Shown here in pieces: positions 45,225 through 54,225 of a stretch of 64,000 nt of DNA. Positions within the stretch are counted from its first letter, which is position 1. Every line of letters starts with the position of its first letter. The stretch comes from JASGCL01 sp965203915 (GTDB lineage Bacteria; Pseudomonadota; Alphaproteobacteria; JASGCL01), in the NCBI GenBank assembly GCA_965203915.1, contig OZ241918.1:930001-994000 (forward strand). The letters run 5' to 3'. The position numbers and the translations under genes are program-made. The notes beneath the pieces are model-generated. The model was not told where the DNA came from and ran no database searches. It saw only the letters and a program-made list of their open reading frames with translations.

Positions 45225-46574
45225 TTATAGGATTTGCGTTGAATGCAGACGCGATAATTTAACCGTGATGTGGCGTTGATGGGGCGGCTCATCCATGACC
45301 TCGTCTTTTATAACCCGTCCAACTTCATAAAGTTTTTGCGGTAAATGTTGGTCGCTTATAGCGAACTCATAGGTTTTGGTTATCACATCTTCTTGTTTAT
45401 CCAACTCTTCGTCGATTAATGTTAACAGCGCGGGAAAATTGTCGCCATTGATGCCCGCAATATTAACGTCAGTTATTAAATGGCTGGCATGACCATTTTT
45501 TTTAAACAGGTCGTATTTATTCCCGACCAGTAATTTTTTTTGCCCTGCGGGTAGGGGAAGTTGCGATAAAATCTTTTCGACTTGGTTGACCTTAAATGTA
45601 AAATCATTGGCAGAAATATCGGCAAGGTGAATGATAATGCTGGCCTGTTCCAATTCTTCCAGCGTTGCACGAAAGGCGGCTATCAAATGAGTCGGCAGGT
45701 TGCTGATAAACCCCACGGTGTCAGAAAAAATAACCTGCCTTTTGGATGGCAAGGTAACGCGCCTGACATGGGTATCAAGCGTCGCAAACAACAAATCGGT
45801 TGCCAATTCCTTCGCCCCCGTCAAGCGATTGAAAACCGTTGACTTGCCAGCGTTGGTATAACCAACCAAGGCTATCAGGGGGTAGGGCACTTTTTGTCGA
45901 GTCTTGCGATGCAAACTGCGGGTTTGCAAAACCTTCGCCAATTTTCTTTCTATTTTTTTTATTTCATCGGACAGTTTCCGTTTGTCCAATTCTATCTGCC
46001 GTTCCCCTGGGCCGCCGATGTTGCCCGTGCTGCCGCGTTGCCTTTCAAGGTGGGTCCAACTTCTTACCAAACGCGATTGGTCATATTGCAGCCGCGCCAT
46101 TTTAACCTGCAAACGACCTTCTTCGCTTTGCGCCCTTTTGGAAAAAATATTGAGGATGATGCCTTCGCGGTCTTCGACATAACATTGTAAATTTTTTTCG
46201 ATGTTGCGTTGTTGCACCGCGGTCAGGGCACCATCGACATAGACAAAGCCCAATTGTGGCGCGGTTTGCCAATCCTCCGCTGGGGGTGCGGCGGCCAATA
46301 ATTTTTGTTTGATAATTTCTAACGACCCCTTGCCGATTAAGGTTGCGGGATTAATAGACCGCAGCGGCACAACATGAAAACCGATAACATATTCACCCAG
46401 GGCGCGCACCAATTCGCTAGCCTCCAACAATTTTTCTTCTTCGTAAACCCGTTGATGGGGGTGCAATGGCAAGATAATAAAAACGCCCTTGGCCGCGTTG
46501 CCCCTTATTTTATCAATTACCTGAGGGGTTGTAGCCGTCAGGGATGTTGGGGAGTCGTGAGCCATAGCCGACAT
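45225..46574 (-). CDS. hflX: GTPase HflX
   Basis: HflX binds 50S subunits and splits stalled ribosomes. The 449-residue protein has the N-terminal HflX domain (LVRALGEYVIGFHVVPLRSINPATLIGKG) and a Gly-rich GPGERQIELDKR linker, then a GTPase domain with G1 GYTNAGKST, G3 DTVGF and G4 GNKYD. hfq, its frequent neighbour, is not adjacent. It is divergent from the SDR gene at 46628 by 53 bases. Confidence 0.96.
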   Translation of the reverse strand: MSAMAHDSPTSLTATTPQVIDKIRGNAAKGVFIILPLHPHQRVYEEEKLLEASELVRALGEYVIGFHVVPLRSINPATLIGKGSLEIIKQKLLAAAPPAEDWQTAPQLGFVYVDGALTAVQQRNIEKNLQCYVEDREGIILNIFSKRAQSEEGRLQVKMARLQYDQSRLVRSWTHLERQRGSTGNIGGPGERQIELDKRKLSDEIKKIERKLAKVLQTRSLHRKTRQKVPYPLIALVGYTNAGKSTVFNRLTGAKELATDLLFATLDTHVRRVTLPSKRQVIFSDTVGFISNLPTHLIAAFRATLEELEQASIIIHLADISANDFTFKVNQVEKILSQLPLPAGQKKLLVGNKYDLFKKNGHASHLITDVNIAGINGDNFPALLTLIDEELDKQEDVITKTYEFAISDQHLPQKLYEVGRVIKDEVMDEPPHQRHITVKLSRLHSTQIL

Positions 46575-46627
46575 TATAGATTTTTTTTAACTTTATGTAT
46601 AGGAAAGAATCGGTGTAAGAATATATT

Positions 46628-47572
46628 ATGAAAATACTTATCACGGGGGGCACGGGATTTGTTGGCACCTATCTTATCCAGGCTCTACAACATGGGCAAC
46701 ATGGTTTTCCCGCTGGGCCGCATCATATAACCATTCTTACCCGTCGCCTATATGGGGATGAAACCTATGCACCGCAAGGCATCAACCTTATAACCAGCCT
46801 TGAAGAATTATCTCAGAATGAGGCATTTGATGTTGTGATTAATTTGGCTGGCGAGTCTATCGCTGCAAAAAAATGGAGCGCCAAACAAAAATCATCCATT
46901 TTGGAATCGCGTTTGGTGGGGACAAGGCGATTGGTGGCATGGATAGAAAAAAATCAAAAAAAGCCAAAGGTTTTTATATCCTGCTCGGCGGTTGGATATT
47001 ATGGCGCGATGGGGGAAGAGATGATTGATGAACGGGTTAAGGTAGGACACGAATTCACCAGCAAGGTTTGCGCCGCATGGGAATATGAGGCGCGCCGCGC
47101 CGAACCATCTTGCCGCACGGTTATCATGCGGTTGGGCGTGGTATTGGGTAAGCCCATTTATCAATCGCCGCATCATAAGGGGGGAGATTTTTTATCGCGC
47201 CTCATGCTCCCCGCCCGCTTTGGCTGCTCGCCACGCATGGGGCAGGGGGAGCATTACCTGTCGTGGATACATATCACCGATCTGTTGCGGTCCATGGCTT
47301 ATTTTTTACAAAATACCCGTTGTCAGGGCGTTTATAACCTGACCGCGCCGCAACCACTGAAACAGAAGGAGTTCGCCAAGCTTTTTATGAAAACAGCAAG
47401 AAAAAATACCTTGTTCTTCATGCCAAAATTTGTTATCAAATTGATGTTTGGTGAAATGGGTGATAGGTTGTTATTACATGGGCAACGGGTTGTGCCAAAA
47501 AAACTTTTATCAGAGAAATTTTCTTTTGTGTTTGCATCGGGCGAAAATGCTCTAAGCGACATTTTTCAATAA
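46628..47572 (+). CDS. TIGR01777 family NAD-dependent epimerase/dehydratase (YfcH-like)
   Basis: This extended SDR family protein has 314 residues. It carries the NAD(P)-binding motif ILITGGTGFVGTYL at the N-terminus, DVVINLAGESIAAKKWSAKQK and SCSAVGYYG, a Tyr of the expected active-site kind but in a SAVGYYG context. The C-terminus matches the DUF1731 extension, with LLHGQRVVPKKLL. Members act in fatty acid or heme-linked roles that are not settled. Substrate unknown. Confidence 0.9.
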   Translation: MKILITGGTGFVGTYLIQALQHGQHGFPAGPHHITILTRRLYGDETYAPQGINLITSLEELSQNEAFDVVINLAGESIAAKKWSAKQKSSILESRLVGTRRLVAWIEKNQKKPKVFISCSAVGYYGAMGEEMIDERVKVGHEFTSKVCAAWEYEARRAEPSCRTVIMRLGVVLGKPIYQSPHHKGGDFLSRLMLPARFGCSPRMGQGEHYLSWIHITDLLRSMAYFLQNTRCQGVYNLTAPQPLKQKEFAKLFMKTARKNTLFFMPKFVIKLMFGEMGDRLLLHGQRVVPKKLLSEKFSFVFASGENALSDIFQ

Positions 47573-47591
47573 AAAAAGGCAGGATAAAAAC

Positions 47592-48155
47592 ATGGATAAA
47601 AAAATACGCAAAATTATTTTACTGGTCGCGATATTAAATCTTTTGTATTTCGGTATTGAATTTTTTTACGCATTAAAAATATCATCGGTATCGTTGGTCG
47701 CCGATTCGATTGATTTTTTGGAAGACGCCGCGCTCAATTTCTTGATATTTTTTGCCACCACTTGGTCATTGCTGTGGCGTCGTCGTATCGGAATATTCTT
47801 GGCCAGCAGTATGGCCGTGCCCGCCCTGGTTACCTTTTGGGCGGTGTGGCGACAACTTGCCTTGCAAACCCCGCCCCATGGTTTGACCATGTCTTGGGTT
47901 AGTTTTGGCGCGCTTATTATTAATGTTTTTTGTTCTTTGATTTTGATTACATACCAAAAGAATAAGGATAACCTTATTCGTGCTACCTATCTCTCGTCGC
48001 GTAATGATGCCATTACCAATGTCGTTGTTATAGCAACGGGCGTTGTAACGACCTACTATCCTTCCATCTGGCCCGATTTAATTGTCGGGGTTTTTATCGC
48101 GCTGTTGCATGGTGCAGGGGCATTTGAAGTTTATCAAAAATCGATAAAAATGTAA
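47592..48155 (+). CDS. Short cation diffusion facilitator-like transporter
   Basis: The 187-residue protein looks like the membrane part of a CDF cation exporter. It has about six hydrophobic segments. TMD2 holds VADSIDFLEDA, with acidic residues where CDF metal ligands occur, and TMD5 holds SSRNDAITNVVVI, where the usual HxxxD has become an Asn/Asp pair. The cytoplasmic C-terminal domain is missing, so the length is much below the usual 290-330. It could be an intact small CDF or a degraded one; metal specificity is unclear. It follows the SDR gene by 19 bases. Confidence 0.75.
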   Translation: MDKKIRKIILLVAILNLLYFGIEFFYALKISSVSLVADSIDFLEDAALNFLIFFATTWSLLWRRRIGIFLASSMAVPALVTFWAVWRQLALQTPPHGLTMSWVSFGALIINVFCSLILITYQKNKDNLIRATYLSSRNDAITNVVVIATGVVTTYYPSIWPDLIVGVFIALLHGAGAFEVYQKSIKM

Positions 48156-48219
48156 TCGGCACGGGCGGCGGGTTGTTAAAGTCTCCGCGCGCCCAAATTA
48201 AAAAGATTTATTTTAAGAA

Positions 48220-48297
48220 TGGGGTGGCTGACCGGATTTGAACCGGCGACCCCCTGAACCACAATCAGGTGCTCTAACCAACTGAGCTACAGCCACC
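48220..48297 (-). tRNA. tRNA-His (anticodon GTG)
   Basis: This 78-nt gene folds as a cloverleaf with anticodon GTG in the loop TTGTGGT. The 5' end GGTGGCTG includes the extra G-1 pairing with C73 (acceptor end ACCCCA), the classic identity pair for HisRS. CCA is encoded. Some alphaproteobacterial orders lost this pair, so its presence is informative about lineage. Confidence 0.97.
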
Positions 48298-48309
48298 ATA
48301 GTAAAATGA

Positions 48310-48339
48310 CTTATAAAAAACCTTATAAAGTTTTATAAG
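48310..48339. repeat. 9-base inverted repeat plus a third CTTATAA copy upstream of tRNA-His
   Basis: CTTATAAAA (48310-48318) and TTTTATAAG (48331-48339) are exact reverse complements; CTTATAAAG (48322-48330) adds a third, direct copy between them. The set starts 12 bases upstream of the tRNA-His 5' end. The rest of 48340-48502 shows nothing recognisable. It could be part of the tRNA promoter or a coincidence of AT-rich DNA. Confidence 0.4.
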
Positions 48340-48502
48340 ACTTGTTGCTAGCACTTACCATAGGCTTTTAAAAACCGCAAACATTATCTTAAATAATAGT
48401 TTGGGCCGCTGACAAATATAAAAAATTTGCCTTCTTAACCCAACGTCATCGCTAAGGTTATTTTTGAGAACGTTTTTTTTAACGGTTTGGCGATACGCTT
48501 GG

Positions 48503-49759
48503 TTATCTTATCGATTTGGTAGCGGGCTTTCTAATAATGGGGTCTGAATTTGCCTTAACCACCGTCGGTGCCATGGGAATATCCGCGAGGAATTTAATAT
48601 GGACCAGGTTGCTTTTCTTTGGCTTGCGAAGCCGCAACCGATTAAGCAAGAACAGCAACATCAAGGCACCTTCAATAATCAACACAATGGCAAAACCGCG
48701 GTAATTAAAATAGCTCATGAAATAGGATGTTGTCATGGGGCCAATGGTTTGTCCAATCGAGGATACCAACAAAAGCTGCATATTAATTGCCGCGCGATGT
48801 TGTTCGTGAAGCAGGTCATTGATATGAGCCATCGCCAAGGGGTAGAAGTTATAAATACTGCCGCCTATCATAATAATCGCCACCCAAAAAGATACACTGC
48901 CGATGGACGCGGTTAGCAGCAACCAATTACCCGCCATCATAAAAAATATCACCCAGAGAATAATCAATCGTCTATCAGTTTTGTTTGATAGATACCCCAA
49001 CGGAAATTGTATCAAAATAGCCGATAAGAATATCAAAGTCATAAGATGAGAAATATACCAAGAGCTAAACCCCATTAATTTTCCTAAAAGGGCGCCTAGG
49101 CTGTTGGCGGCCGAAGCACCAATTTGGCTTAAAAACAAAACAACAAAGGCCGCAGGGGATATTTTATACACCGTGCGAAAAGATAAAAATTCGCCACTCA
49201 CAGGATTAGGTTGTTGCAGCATGGTTGTTAGTAGGGGCAGCATCGATGCCAAAATAAACATGGTGATGTAGCTATAGTGGCTGAAGCTAAAAGTGTTGAT
49301 GTAATTAAAGGAGTAGTTGCCGACAATTTTGCCCAGCGTAGCCATGATAATATAAGCCGCCATGAGTTGACCGCGACCCTTGTTATCGGTTGCAAAATTT
49401 AACCATGATTCAAAAACCACATACATACCGCCAATCGCCATGCCGCAAATGCAATAAAGCAATGACCAAGTCACGACCCCAGGGTGGATAGGAAATAACA
49501 AGGCCGCCAAAGCATAGACGGTGGTCATCAAAGCATGGCCACGAATATAACCCAAAGCGGCAATAAATTGCTTGGTTATTAAGCAGGAGATAAAATACCC
49601 CAAATAAAAAAAGCTGGTGATTATGCCAATACCCACAGTATTGATACCATAATCGTTGGCTTGAATTTGAATGATGACACCATGGTAAGTCTGCGCCGCC
49701 ACAATTAATAAAACGCTTAGTTGAATAGCAAATGTGCGCGCCAAAGAACGATGTATCAT
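48503..49759 (-). CDS. MFS transporter
   Basis: A 418-residue major facilitator with about twelve hydrophobic segments. Features are TYHGVIIQIQANDYG near the N-terminus, VFESWLNFATDNKGRGQLMAAYIIMATLG, which resembles the YcaD/DHA-type family with its conserved ESWLN and GR..G motif, and GYLSNKTDRRLII, the loop after TMD8. It may be sugar- or drug-like; the substrate cannot be inferred. It lies downstream of the M23 peptidase gene on the same strand. Confidence 0.85.
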   Translation of the reverse strand: MIHRSLARTFAIQLSVLLIVAAQTYHGVIIQIQANDYGINTVGIGIITSFFYLGYFISCLITKQFIAALGYIRGHALMTTVYALAALLFPIHPGVVTWSLLYCICGMAIGGMYVVFESWLNFATDNKGRGQLMAAYIIMATLGKIVGNYSFNYINTFSFSHYSYITMFILASMLPLLTTMLQQPNPVSGEFLSFRTVYKISPAAFVVLFLSQIGASAANSLGALLGKLMGFSSWYISHLMTLIFLSAILIQFPLGYLSNKTDRRLIILWVIFFMMAGNWLLLTASIGSVSFWVAIIMIGGSIYNFYPLAMAHINDLLHEQHRAAINMQLLLVSSIGQTIGPMTTSYFMSYFNYRGFAIVLIIEGALMLLFLLNRLRLRKPKKSNLVHIKFLADIPMAPTVVKANSDPIIRKPATKSIR

Positions 49760-49782
49760 GAAACCCTATGCCCTTTCAGTAA

Positions 49783-51249
49783 CTACTGTTTAACCATTAT
49801 TTGGGCATTTTGAATACGCAGCAGGGCGTCTTTTTTCACCACTTGAAAGCGACTTAGATCGTTACCAGCGAGGGCGCGCAAGGCTGGCAATTTAACGGTG
49901 GTTGGATTAACTTGGTCATTATTGACCAAAATCTCATAATGCAAATGCGATCCAGTGCTAAGACCAGTGTTGCCAACATAGGCAATAATTTGCCCTTGTT
50001 TGACTTTGCTTCCTACCGTGATCCCTTTTTCATAACGCGATAGGTGAGCGTAGGCGGTGGAATAACCATCGCGATGGCGAATTTTTAAGTAATTGCCATA
50101 ACCATTTTCCCAGCGTAATACCTCCACCACGCCATCGCCCGACGCCTTAACTTTTGTGCCTGTCGGCGCGGCGAAATCGATACCCTTATGGGCGCGGGTA
50201 AACCCCAGGACGGGGTGAAGGCGCATACCAAAATTGGAAACCAGTCGCGCCCCGTCAACGGGGGTTGCAAGCAACATTTTTCGTTGGCTTTTGCCTTCAT
50301 TGTTATAATAACCAATGGTGCCCGCATCATCAACATAATAGAAGAAGGCGTTGTCCTTACCCGTTTTGGCCGAGGAGATTAAAACCACGCGTAAGTTCCC
50401 CCCCAGTTCGTTGGCTTGGGTTGCACCACTATCATCAAACAACAATTGTATCAGGTCATTTTCGTTGATGTCGGTTTGCAGGTTGATGTCTAACCCTAAA
50501 AGATTAACCATGTTATTGATGTTTTCGGGTGAAAGACCCGCCGCTTCGGCACTGCTGTTCAAGCCGCCGCTTTTATCAATTTTAAATCGATACAACTTTA
50601 CCGCATTATTCACCGCCAATTGATTAAGTGAAGCCTCAAAACTGCCATTCTCTAAACGTTTGACGAATAGTTCCGACGTATCGCCAACCCTGACGGAAAA
50701 TTGTTTTAGAAATGGTTGATTGCTTAATGTCCTGCCAAAATCGAGTTTGACCACTTGGTTTTCGCCCAAACTCGAAAGCGGAAATACCTTGCGCGCTTGC
50801 TCGGTTGCTAGGTAAGCCTCGGTTGGCGAAACCCCACCACGAATAAGAGCCTTACCAAAGGTATCTTTTTGTGTAAAATTAGCTAGGTCGGCTTTGTTAA
50901 TATTAGATGTTCCCGAACTAAGGTTGGCAATTTGACTAGCTGGCAAGGCGTTATTGGCATCGGTTTTGGCGACCGCTTTGTTGCTGGTGGTTTGAATTTT
51001 GCTAAGGGCGGCCTTATCCGCGGGGGTGGTGACGCTATCGCCTGTGTTATCGGCAACGGTTGCGTCGGGATAGTCGGTGGTTTCTATTGTGGGAACATCG
51101 CCCCCAGAAATAGCCTGGCGAAAAGAATCCCTAAACCCATAGCCCAAAAATAGCGACCCGACGCCCAAAAGAGCAAAAACAATGGCTACTGGTTGCGAAA
51201 AACGATTAGCGCGCTTACCCAATTCATCAAAAGCAGTATTATTTTTCAT
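49783..51249 (-). CDS. M23 family metallopeptidase (MepM-like)
   Basis: A 488-residue inner-membrane-anchored periplasmic peptidase of the lysostaphin-like kind. A membrane segment lies at about 20-37, an OapA/LysM-like region in the middle (NENDLIQLLFDD, TSELFVKRLE) and the M23 domain at about 345-455. The zinc motifs are HKGIDF (His and Asp) and SHLHYE (HxH). It probably cuts peptidoglycan cross-links to allow wall growth. It is 12 bases downstream of lysA. Confidence 0.93.
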   Translation of the reverse strand: MKNNTAFDELGKRANRFSQPVAIVFALLGVGSLFLGYGFRDSFRQAISGGDVPTIETTDYPDATVADNTGDSVTTPADKAALSKIQTTSNKAVAKTDANNALPASQIANLSSGTSNINKADLANFTQKDTFGKALIRGGVSPTEAYLATEQARKVFPLSSLGENQVVKLDFGRTLSNQPFLKQFSVRVGDTSELFVKRLENGSFEASLNQLAVNNAVKLYRFKIDKSGGLNSSAEAAGLSPENINNMVNLLGLDINLQTDINENDLIQLLFDDSGATQANELGGNLRVVLISSAKTGKDNAFFYYVDDAGTIGYYNNEGKSQRKMLLATPVDGARLVSNFGMRLHPVLGFTRAHKGIDFAAPTGTKVKASGDGVVEVLRWENGYGNYLKIRHRDGYSTAYAHLSRYEKGITVGSKVKQGQIIAYVGNTGLSTGSHLHYEILVNNDQVNPTTVKLPALRALAGNDLSRFQVVKKDALLRIQNAQIMVKQ

Positions 51250-51261
51250 GGTTTTACTATA

Positions 51262-52611
51262 TTAAAAAGTCTTCTCTAAAGCAAAGAAATCTTCGTATGT
51301 CTGGCGTGGGCGCATTATTGCATGGGTTGATTTTGTTATTAAAATTTCGGCTGGCATCATGCGGGTGTTATAATTGCACGACATCATGGATCCATAAGCA
51401 CCAACGTGAAACAAGGCGAGAATTTCATCATTCTTAAATGATGGCAATTTTCGTGCCAGGGCAAAAAAATCACCTGTTTCGCATATCCCACCTACCACAT
51501 TTTGTAATTTTATGTCAATACTATCGCCTTTGCCGTTCCTTAGGGGATTGGAAGCAAAAGATGGCTCTTGGATGGGCAAAATACCATGGTAGGCATGGTA
51601 TAGGGTGGGGCGGATGAGGTCATTCATGGCGGCATCCACCACCACCACATGATTATCACCGCTTTGTTTTTGCAATATAACCCGCGAAACCAGCAAGCCC
51701 GACCGTCCAACAATCGAACGCCCAGGCTCGATAGCGATTTTTTCTAAACCTATAGAGCGCAGCGGCGCAAATACATCGCTAACCATCGCTGCATAATCGG
51801 TCATATCGACGGGGATTTCATTTTGATATTTGATAGCCATGCCGCCGCCAATATCGGCAACTTTAATAGCAATTTTTTCATTGTGTAGATAGCCTATCAA
51901 TTTTGCTAGTTGGCGATAGGCATGCTCCCATTGTTTAGCATCGGTCAGTTGCGAACCAATATGCATGGCGATGGCATGGGGGCTAACAGCAGGGCAGGTG
52001 GATAAAAGTTGGTAAGCCGCCAAGGCGTCAGCAAAAGCAATACCAAATTTATCGCCAGCCTTGCCCGTAGAAATTTTTTCGTGCCCGCCCGCCGAAATAT
52101 TGGGGTTAACCCGCACCGCAACCGCCAGGTTTTTTGACGGTTTGATGTCCGCCATGACATCGAGCAATATTTTTATTTCGTCAAACGATTCGACATTCAA
52201 TTGCCCAAGCCCCTGTTGGATGGCATATTGTATATCGTCTTTTGTTTTGCCTACCCCCGAATAAATAATATCTTGGGCGGCGAATCCAGCCTTCATGCCC
52301 GCCATCATTTCACCGATGGAGACAATATCAAGCCCGACCTTATTATCTTTTATTACCTTTAAGATAGCCAGGCGGCTGTTGGCCTTCGCCGCATAGTGAA
52401 TAGCAACGGGCAGGGCGCACGAAGCCAAGGCGGTTTTATATTGGGTAATAGCATCGACTATCGATGCACTGGAATAGCAATAAAATGGCGTGCCATATTG
52501 TTGGGTGAGGTCGGCCACTGCCACTCCTTCCACCATCAAGCCATGATGCTGGGGGTGATAATAGATAAAATTATCCAAGCAGCCAACATCCAAAGACGCG
52601 TAGTGATTCAT
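51262..52611 (-). CDS. lysA: Diaminopimelate decarboxylase
   Basis: LysA makes lysine from meso-diaminopimelate with PLP. It is 449 residues, slightly long. The PLP Lys is in AIHYAAKANSRLA, the phosphate-binding glycines in ADIGGGMAIKY, EPGRSIVG follows, and the active-site GGICETGDFF carries the Cys-Glu pair typical of DAPDC. The start is the ATG at 52611, 11 bases after a small lipoprotein gene whose product probably assists LPS transport. It is 12 bases upstream of the M23 gene, which is consistent with one transcript. Confidence 0.97.
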   Translation of the reverse strand: MNHYASLDVGCLDNFIYYHPQHHGLMVEGVAVADLTQQYGTPFYCYSSASIVDAITQYKTALASCALPVAIHYAAKANSRLAILKVIKDNKVGLDIVSIGEMMAGMKAGFAAQDIIYSGVGKTKDDIQYAIQQGLGQLNVESFDEIKILLDVMADIKPSKNLAVAVRVNPNISAGGHEKISTGKAGDKFGIAFADALAAYQLLSTCPAVSPHAIAMHIGSQLTDAKQWEHAYRQLAKLIGYLHNEKIAIKVADIGGGMAIKYQNEIPVDMTDYAAMVSDVFAPLRSIGLEKIAIEPGRSIVGRSGLLVSRVILQKQSGDNHVVVVDAAMNDLIRPTLYHAYHGILPIQEPSFASNPLRNGKGDSIDIKLQNVVGGICETGDFFALARKLPSFKNDEILALFHVGAYGSMMSCNYNTRMMPAEILITKSTHAIMRPRQTYEDFFALEKTF

Positions 52612-52622
52612 GTCATGCCCCT

Positions 52623-52745
52623 TTAGTTAGGAAGAATGAGGGGAGCCTTGCCGTCGGGGTAACGCGGCGAGCCATAGATACCACAGGACGAAAGAACAAA
52701 CGCCGAGAGTAATAACAGAATAACAATGTTACAAAATTTTATCAT
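52623..52745 (-). CDS. lptM: LptM-like small lipoprotein (LPS translocon maturation chaperone)
   Basis: A 40-residue gene between argH and lysA. It starts with a basic Lys-containing N-terminus, a hydrophobic VILLLLSAFVL core and the lipobox LSSC (lipidated Cys21). The mature part, CGIYGSPRYPDGKAP, follows the LptM/LppL CGxxGxxxxP pattern. LptM binds LptD in the outer membrane and helps its disulfide rearrangement. Its ATG overlaps the argH stop (ATGA), so it is translationally coupled. The position before lysA matches LppL in pseudomonads. The match is short, so the family call is moderately sure. Confidence 0.82.
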   Translation of the reverse strand: MIKFCNIVILLLLSAFVLSSCGIYGSPRYPDGKAPLILPN

Positions 52746-54136
52746 GCCAATTCTTTCTCCACCCTTGCCAATTGTTCTGCGATTTGTTTTTTACCTGTCG
52801 ACCCAAAGGATGTTTTAAAAGCCAAAGAATTTTCGGGTGTTAAATCACTCACCAAATCAGAGGATAAATTTTTATCAATGGTTTGCAATTCATGGTTAGA
52901 CATTTCGTGCAACGGACGCCCCAATTGGGTTGCATGTTTAACAACCTGGGCCGTGAGGCGATAGGCCGTGCGAAAATCCATTTTTTTGTCGCGCACCAAC
53001 CTGTCGGCCAGGTCGGTTGCCGTGGCAAAACCCTGGTAAGCCATTTTTTTCATGATGTCGCGGTTGATGGTCATGGTTTCTATCATACCAATAATCGCCA
53101 TCTGCATCAAATGCAATGACTTAACCGCGCTGAATAAACATTCTTTGTCTTCTTGCATGTCTTTGGCATAAGATAAGGGCAGGGCCTTCATCACCATGGC
53201 CAATTGGGTGAAGCCCGCTACCAAACGCGCCGCCTTGCCCCGCACCAATTCGGCGGCGTCGGGATTCTTTTTTTGCGGCATGATAGACGATGTCGAAGAC
53301 CATTCGTCGGCCATGGTAATATAATGAAAATGGGGCGATGCCCATAAAACCAATTCTTCGGCAAGCCGCGACAGATGCACCGCGTGGATGGCGGCATCCG
53401 ACAGAAAATTCATAAAAAAATCGCGGGATGATACGGCATCGAGCGAATTGTTGCTGGGGCGGTCAAAACCCAATTCCTTCGCCACCATATGCCTGTCGAT
53501 ATTAAAACTGGTGCCAGCCAGTGCCGCCGACCCCAGCGGGCAGTCGTTATGCAAGGTTAGGGTATGATGCAGGCGTTTTTGATCGCGCGAAAACATTTCG
53601 TCATAAGCCAAAAAATAATGGGCAAGGGAGACAACCTGGGCAATTTGCAAATGGGTGTAGCCAGGCATGATGGTGTCGACATTGTCTTTGGCCTTGGACA
53701 GCAAAACGCGCCTTAAATCAACAATCGCATCCATCGCGACATGTATTTTCTTTCTTAACCATAATTTGCTGTCGGTCATGACCTGGTCGTTGCGGCTGCG
53801 CGCGGTGTGCAATTTGCCCGCTACATCACCGATTAATTCATGGAGGCGATTTTCGATATTCATATGAATATCTTCCAAATCTTCGCGCCAGTTAAAAACG
53901 CCGTCAACAATTTCTTTTTCTATTTTTTTTAGGCCCGCGATAATTTGCTCGGCTTCGTTTGGTTCTATAATTTTTTGTTGCGCCAGCATGGTGGCATGAA
54001 CGATGGACCCCGCGATGTCTTCGGCATATAATTCTTTATCGACCGCCAATGATGAATTGATGGCGAGCATGGCTTCATTCATTTCTTGCGCAAAGGCAGT
54101 GCGCAACATGCCATCCTTGCCTTGCTTTTTATTCAT
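52742..54136 (-). CDS. argH: Argininosuccinate lyase
   Basis: ArgH splits argininosuccinate to arginine and fumarate in arginine synthesis. The 464 residues carry HTARSRNDQVMTD near residue 115, TSFNIDRH and the signature SSIMPQKKNPDAAEL (about residue 283). It leads the argH-lptM-lysA run; its stop codon overlaps the lptM start by 4 bases. Confidence 0.97.
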   Translation of the reverse strand: MNKKQGKDGMLRTAFAQEMNEAMLAINSSLAVDKELYAEDIAGSIVHATMLAQQKIIEPNEAEQIIAGLKKIEKEIVDGVFNWREDLEDIHMNIENRLHELIGDVAGKLHTARSRNDQVMTDSKLWLRKKIHVAMDAIVDLRRVLLSKAKDNVDTIMPGYTHLQIAQVVSLAHYFLAYDEMFSRDQKRLHHTLTLHNDCPLGSAALAGTSFNIDRHMVAKELGFDRPSNNSLDAVSSRDFFMNFLSDAAIHAVHLSRLAEELVLWASPHFHYITMADEWSSTSSIMPQKKNPDAAELVRGKAARLVAGFTQLAMVMKALPLSYAKDMQEDKECLFSAVKSLHLMQMAIIGMIETMTINRDIMKKMAYQGFATATDLADRLVRDKKMDFRTAYRLTAQVVKHATQLGRPLHEMSNHELQTIDKNLSSDLVSDLTPENSLAFKTSFGSTGKKQIAEQLARVEKELA

Positions 54137-54225
54137 AAATTTTTATACCAAACATTGTGGTCAAAAGAAAGATATTTTGAGAAGTTGTTTTATGATTAAA
54201 ATTGGTTTAAAAAACAAGACTACCC

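Noticed and set aside
47592..48155. Short CDF-like gene considered a pseudogene
   Set aside because: The frame is open and its membrane segments are complete; no frameshift or downstream remnant of the missing domain is visible.
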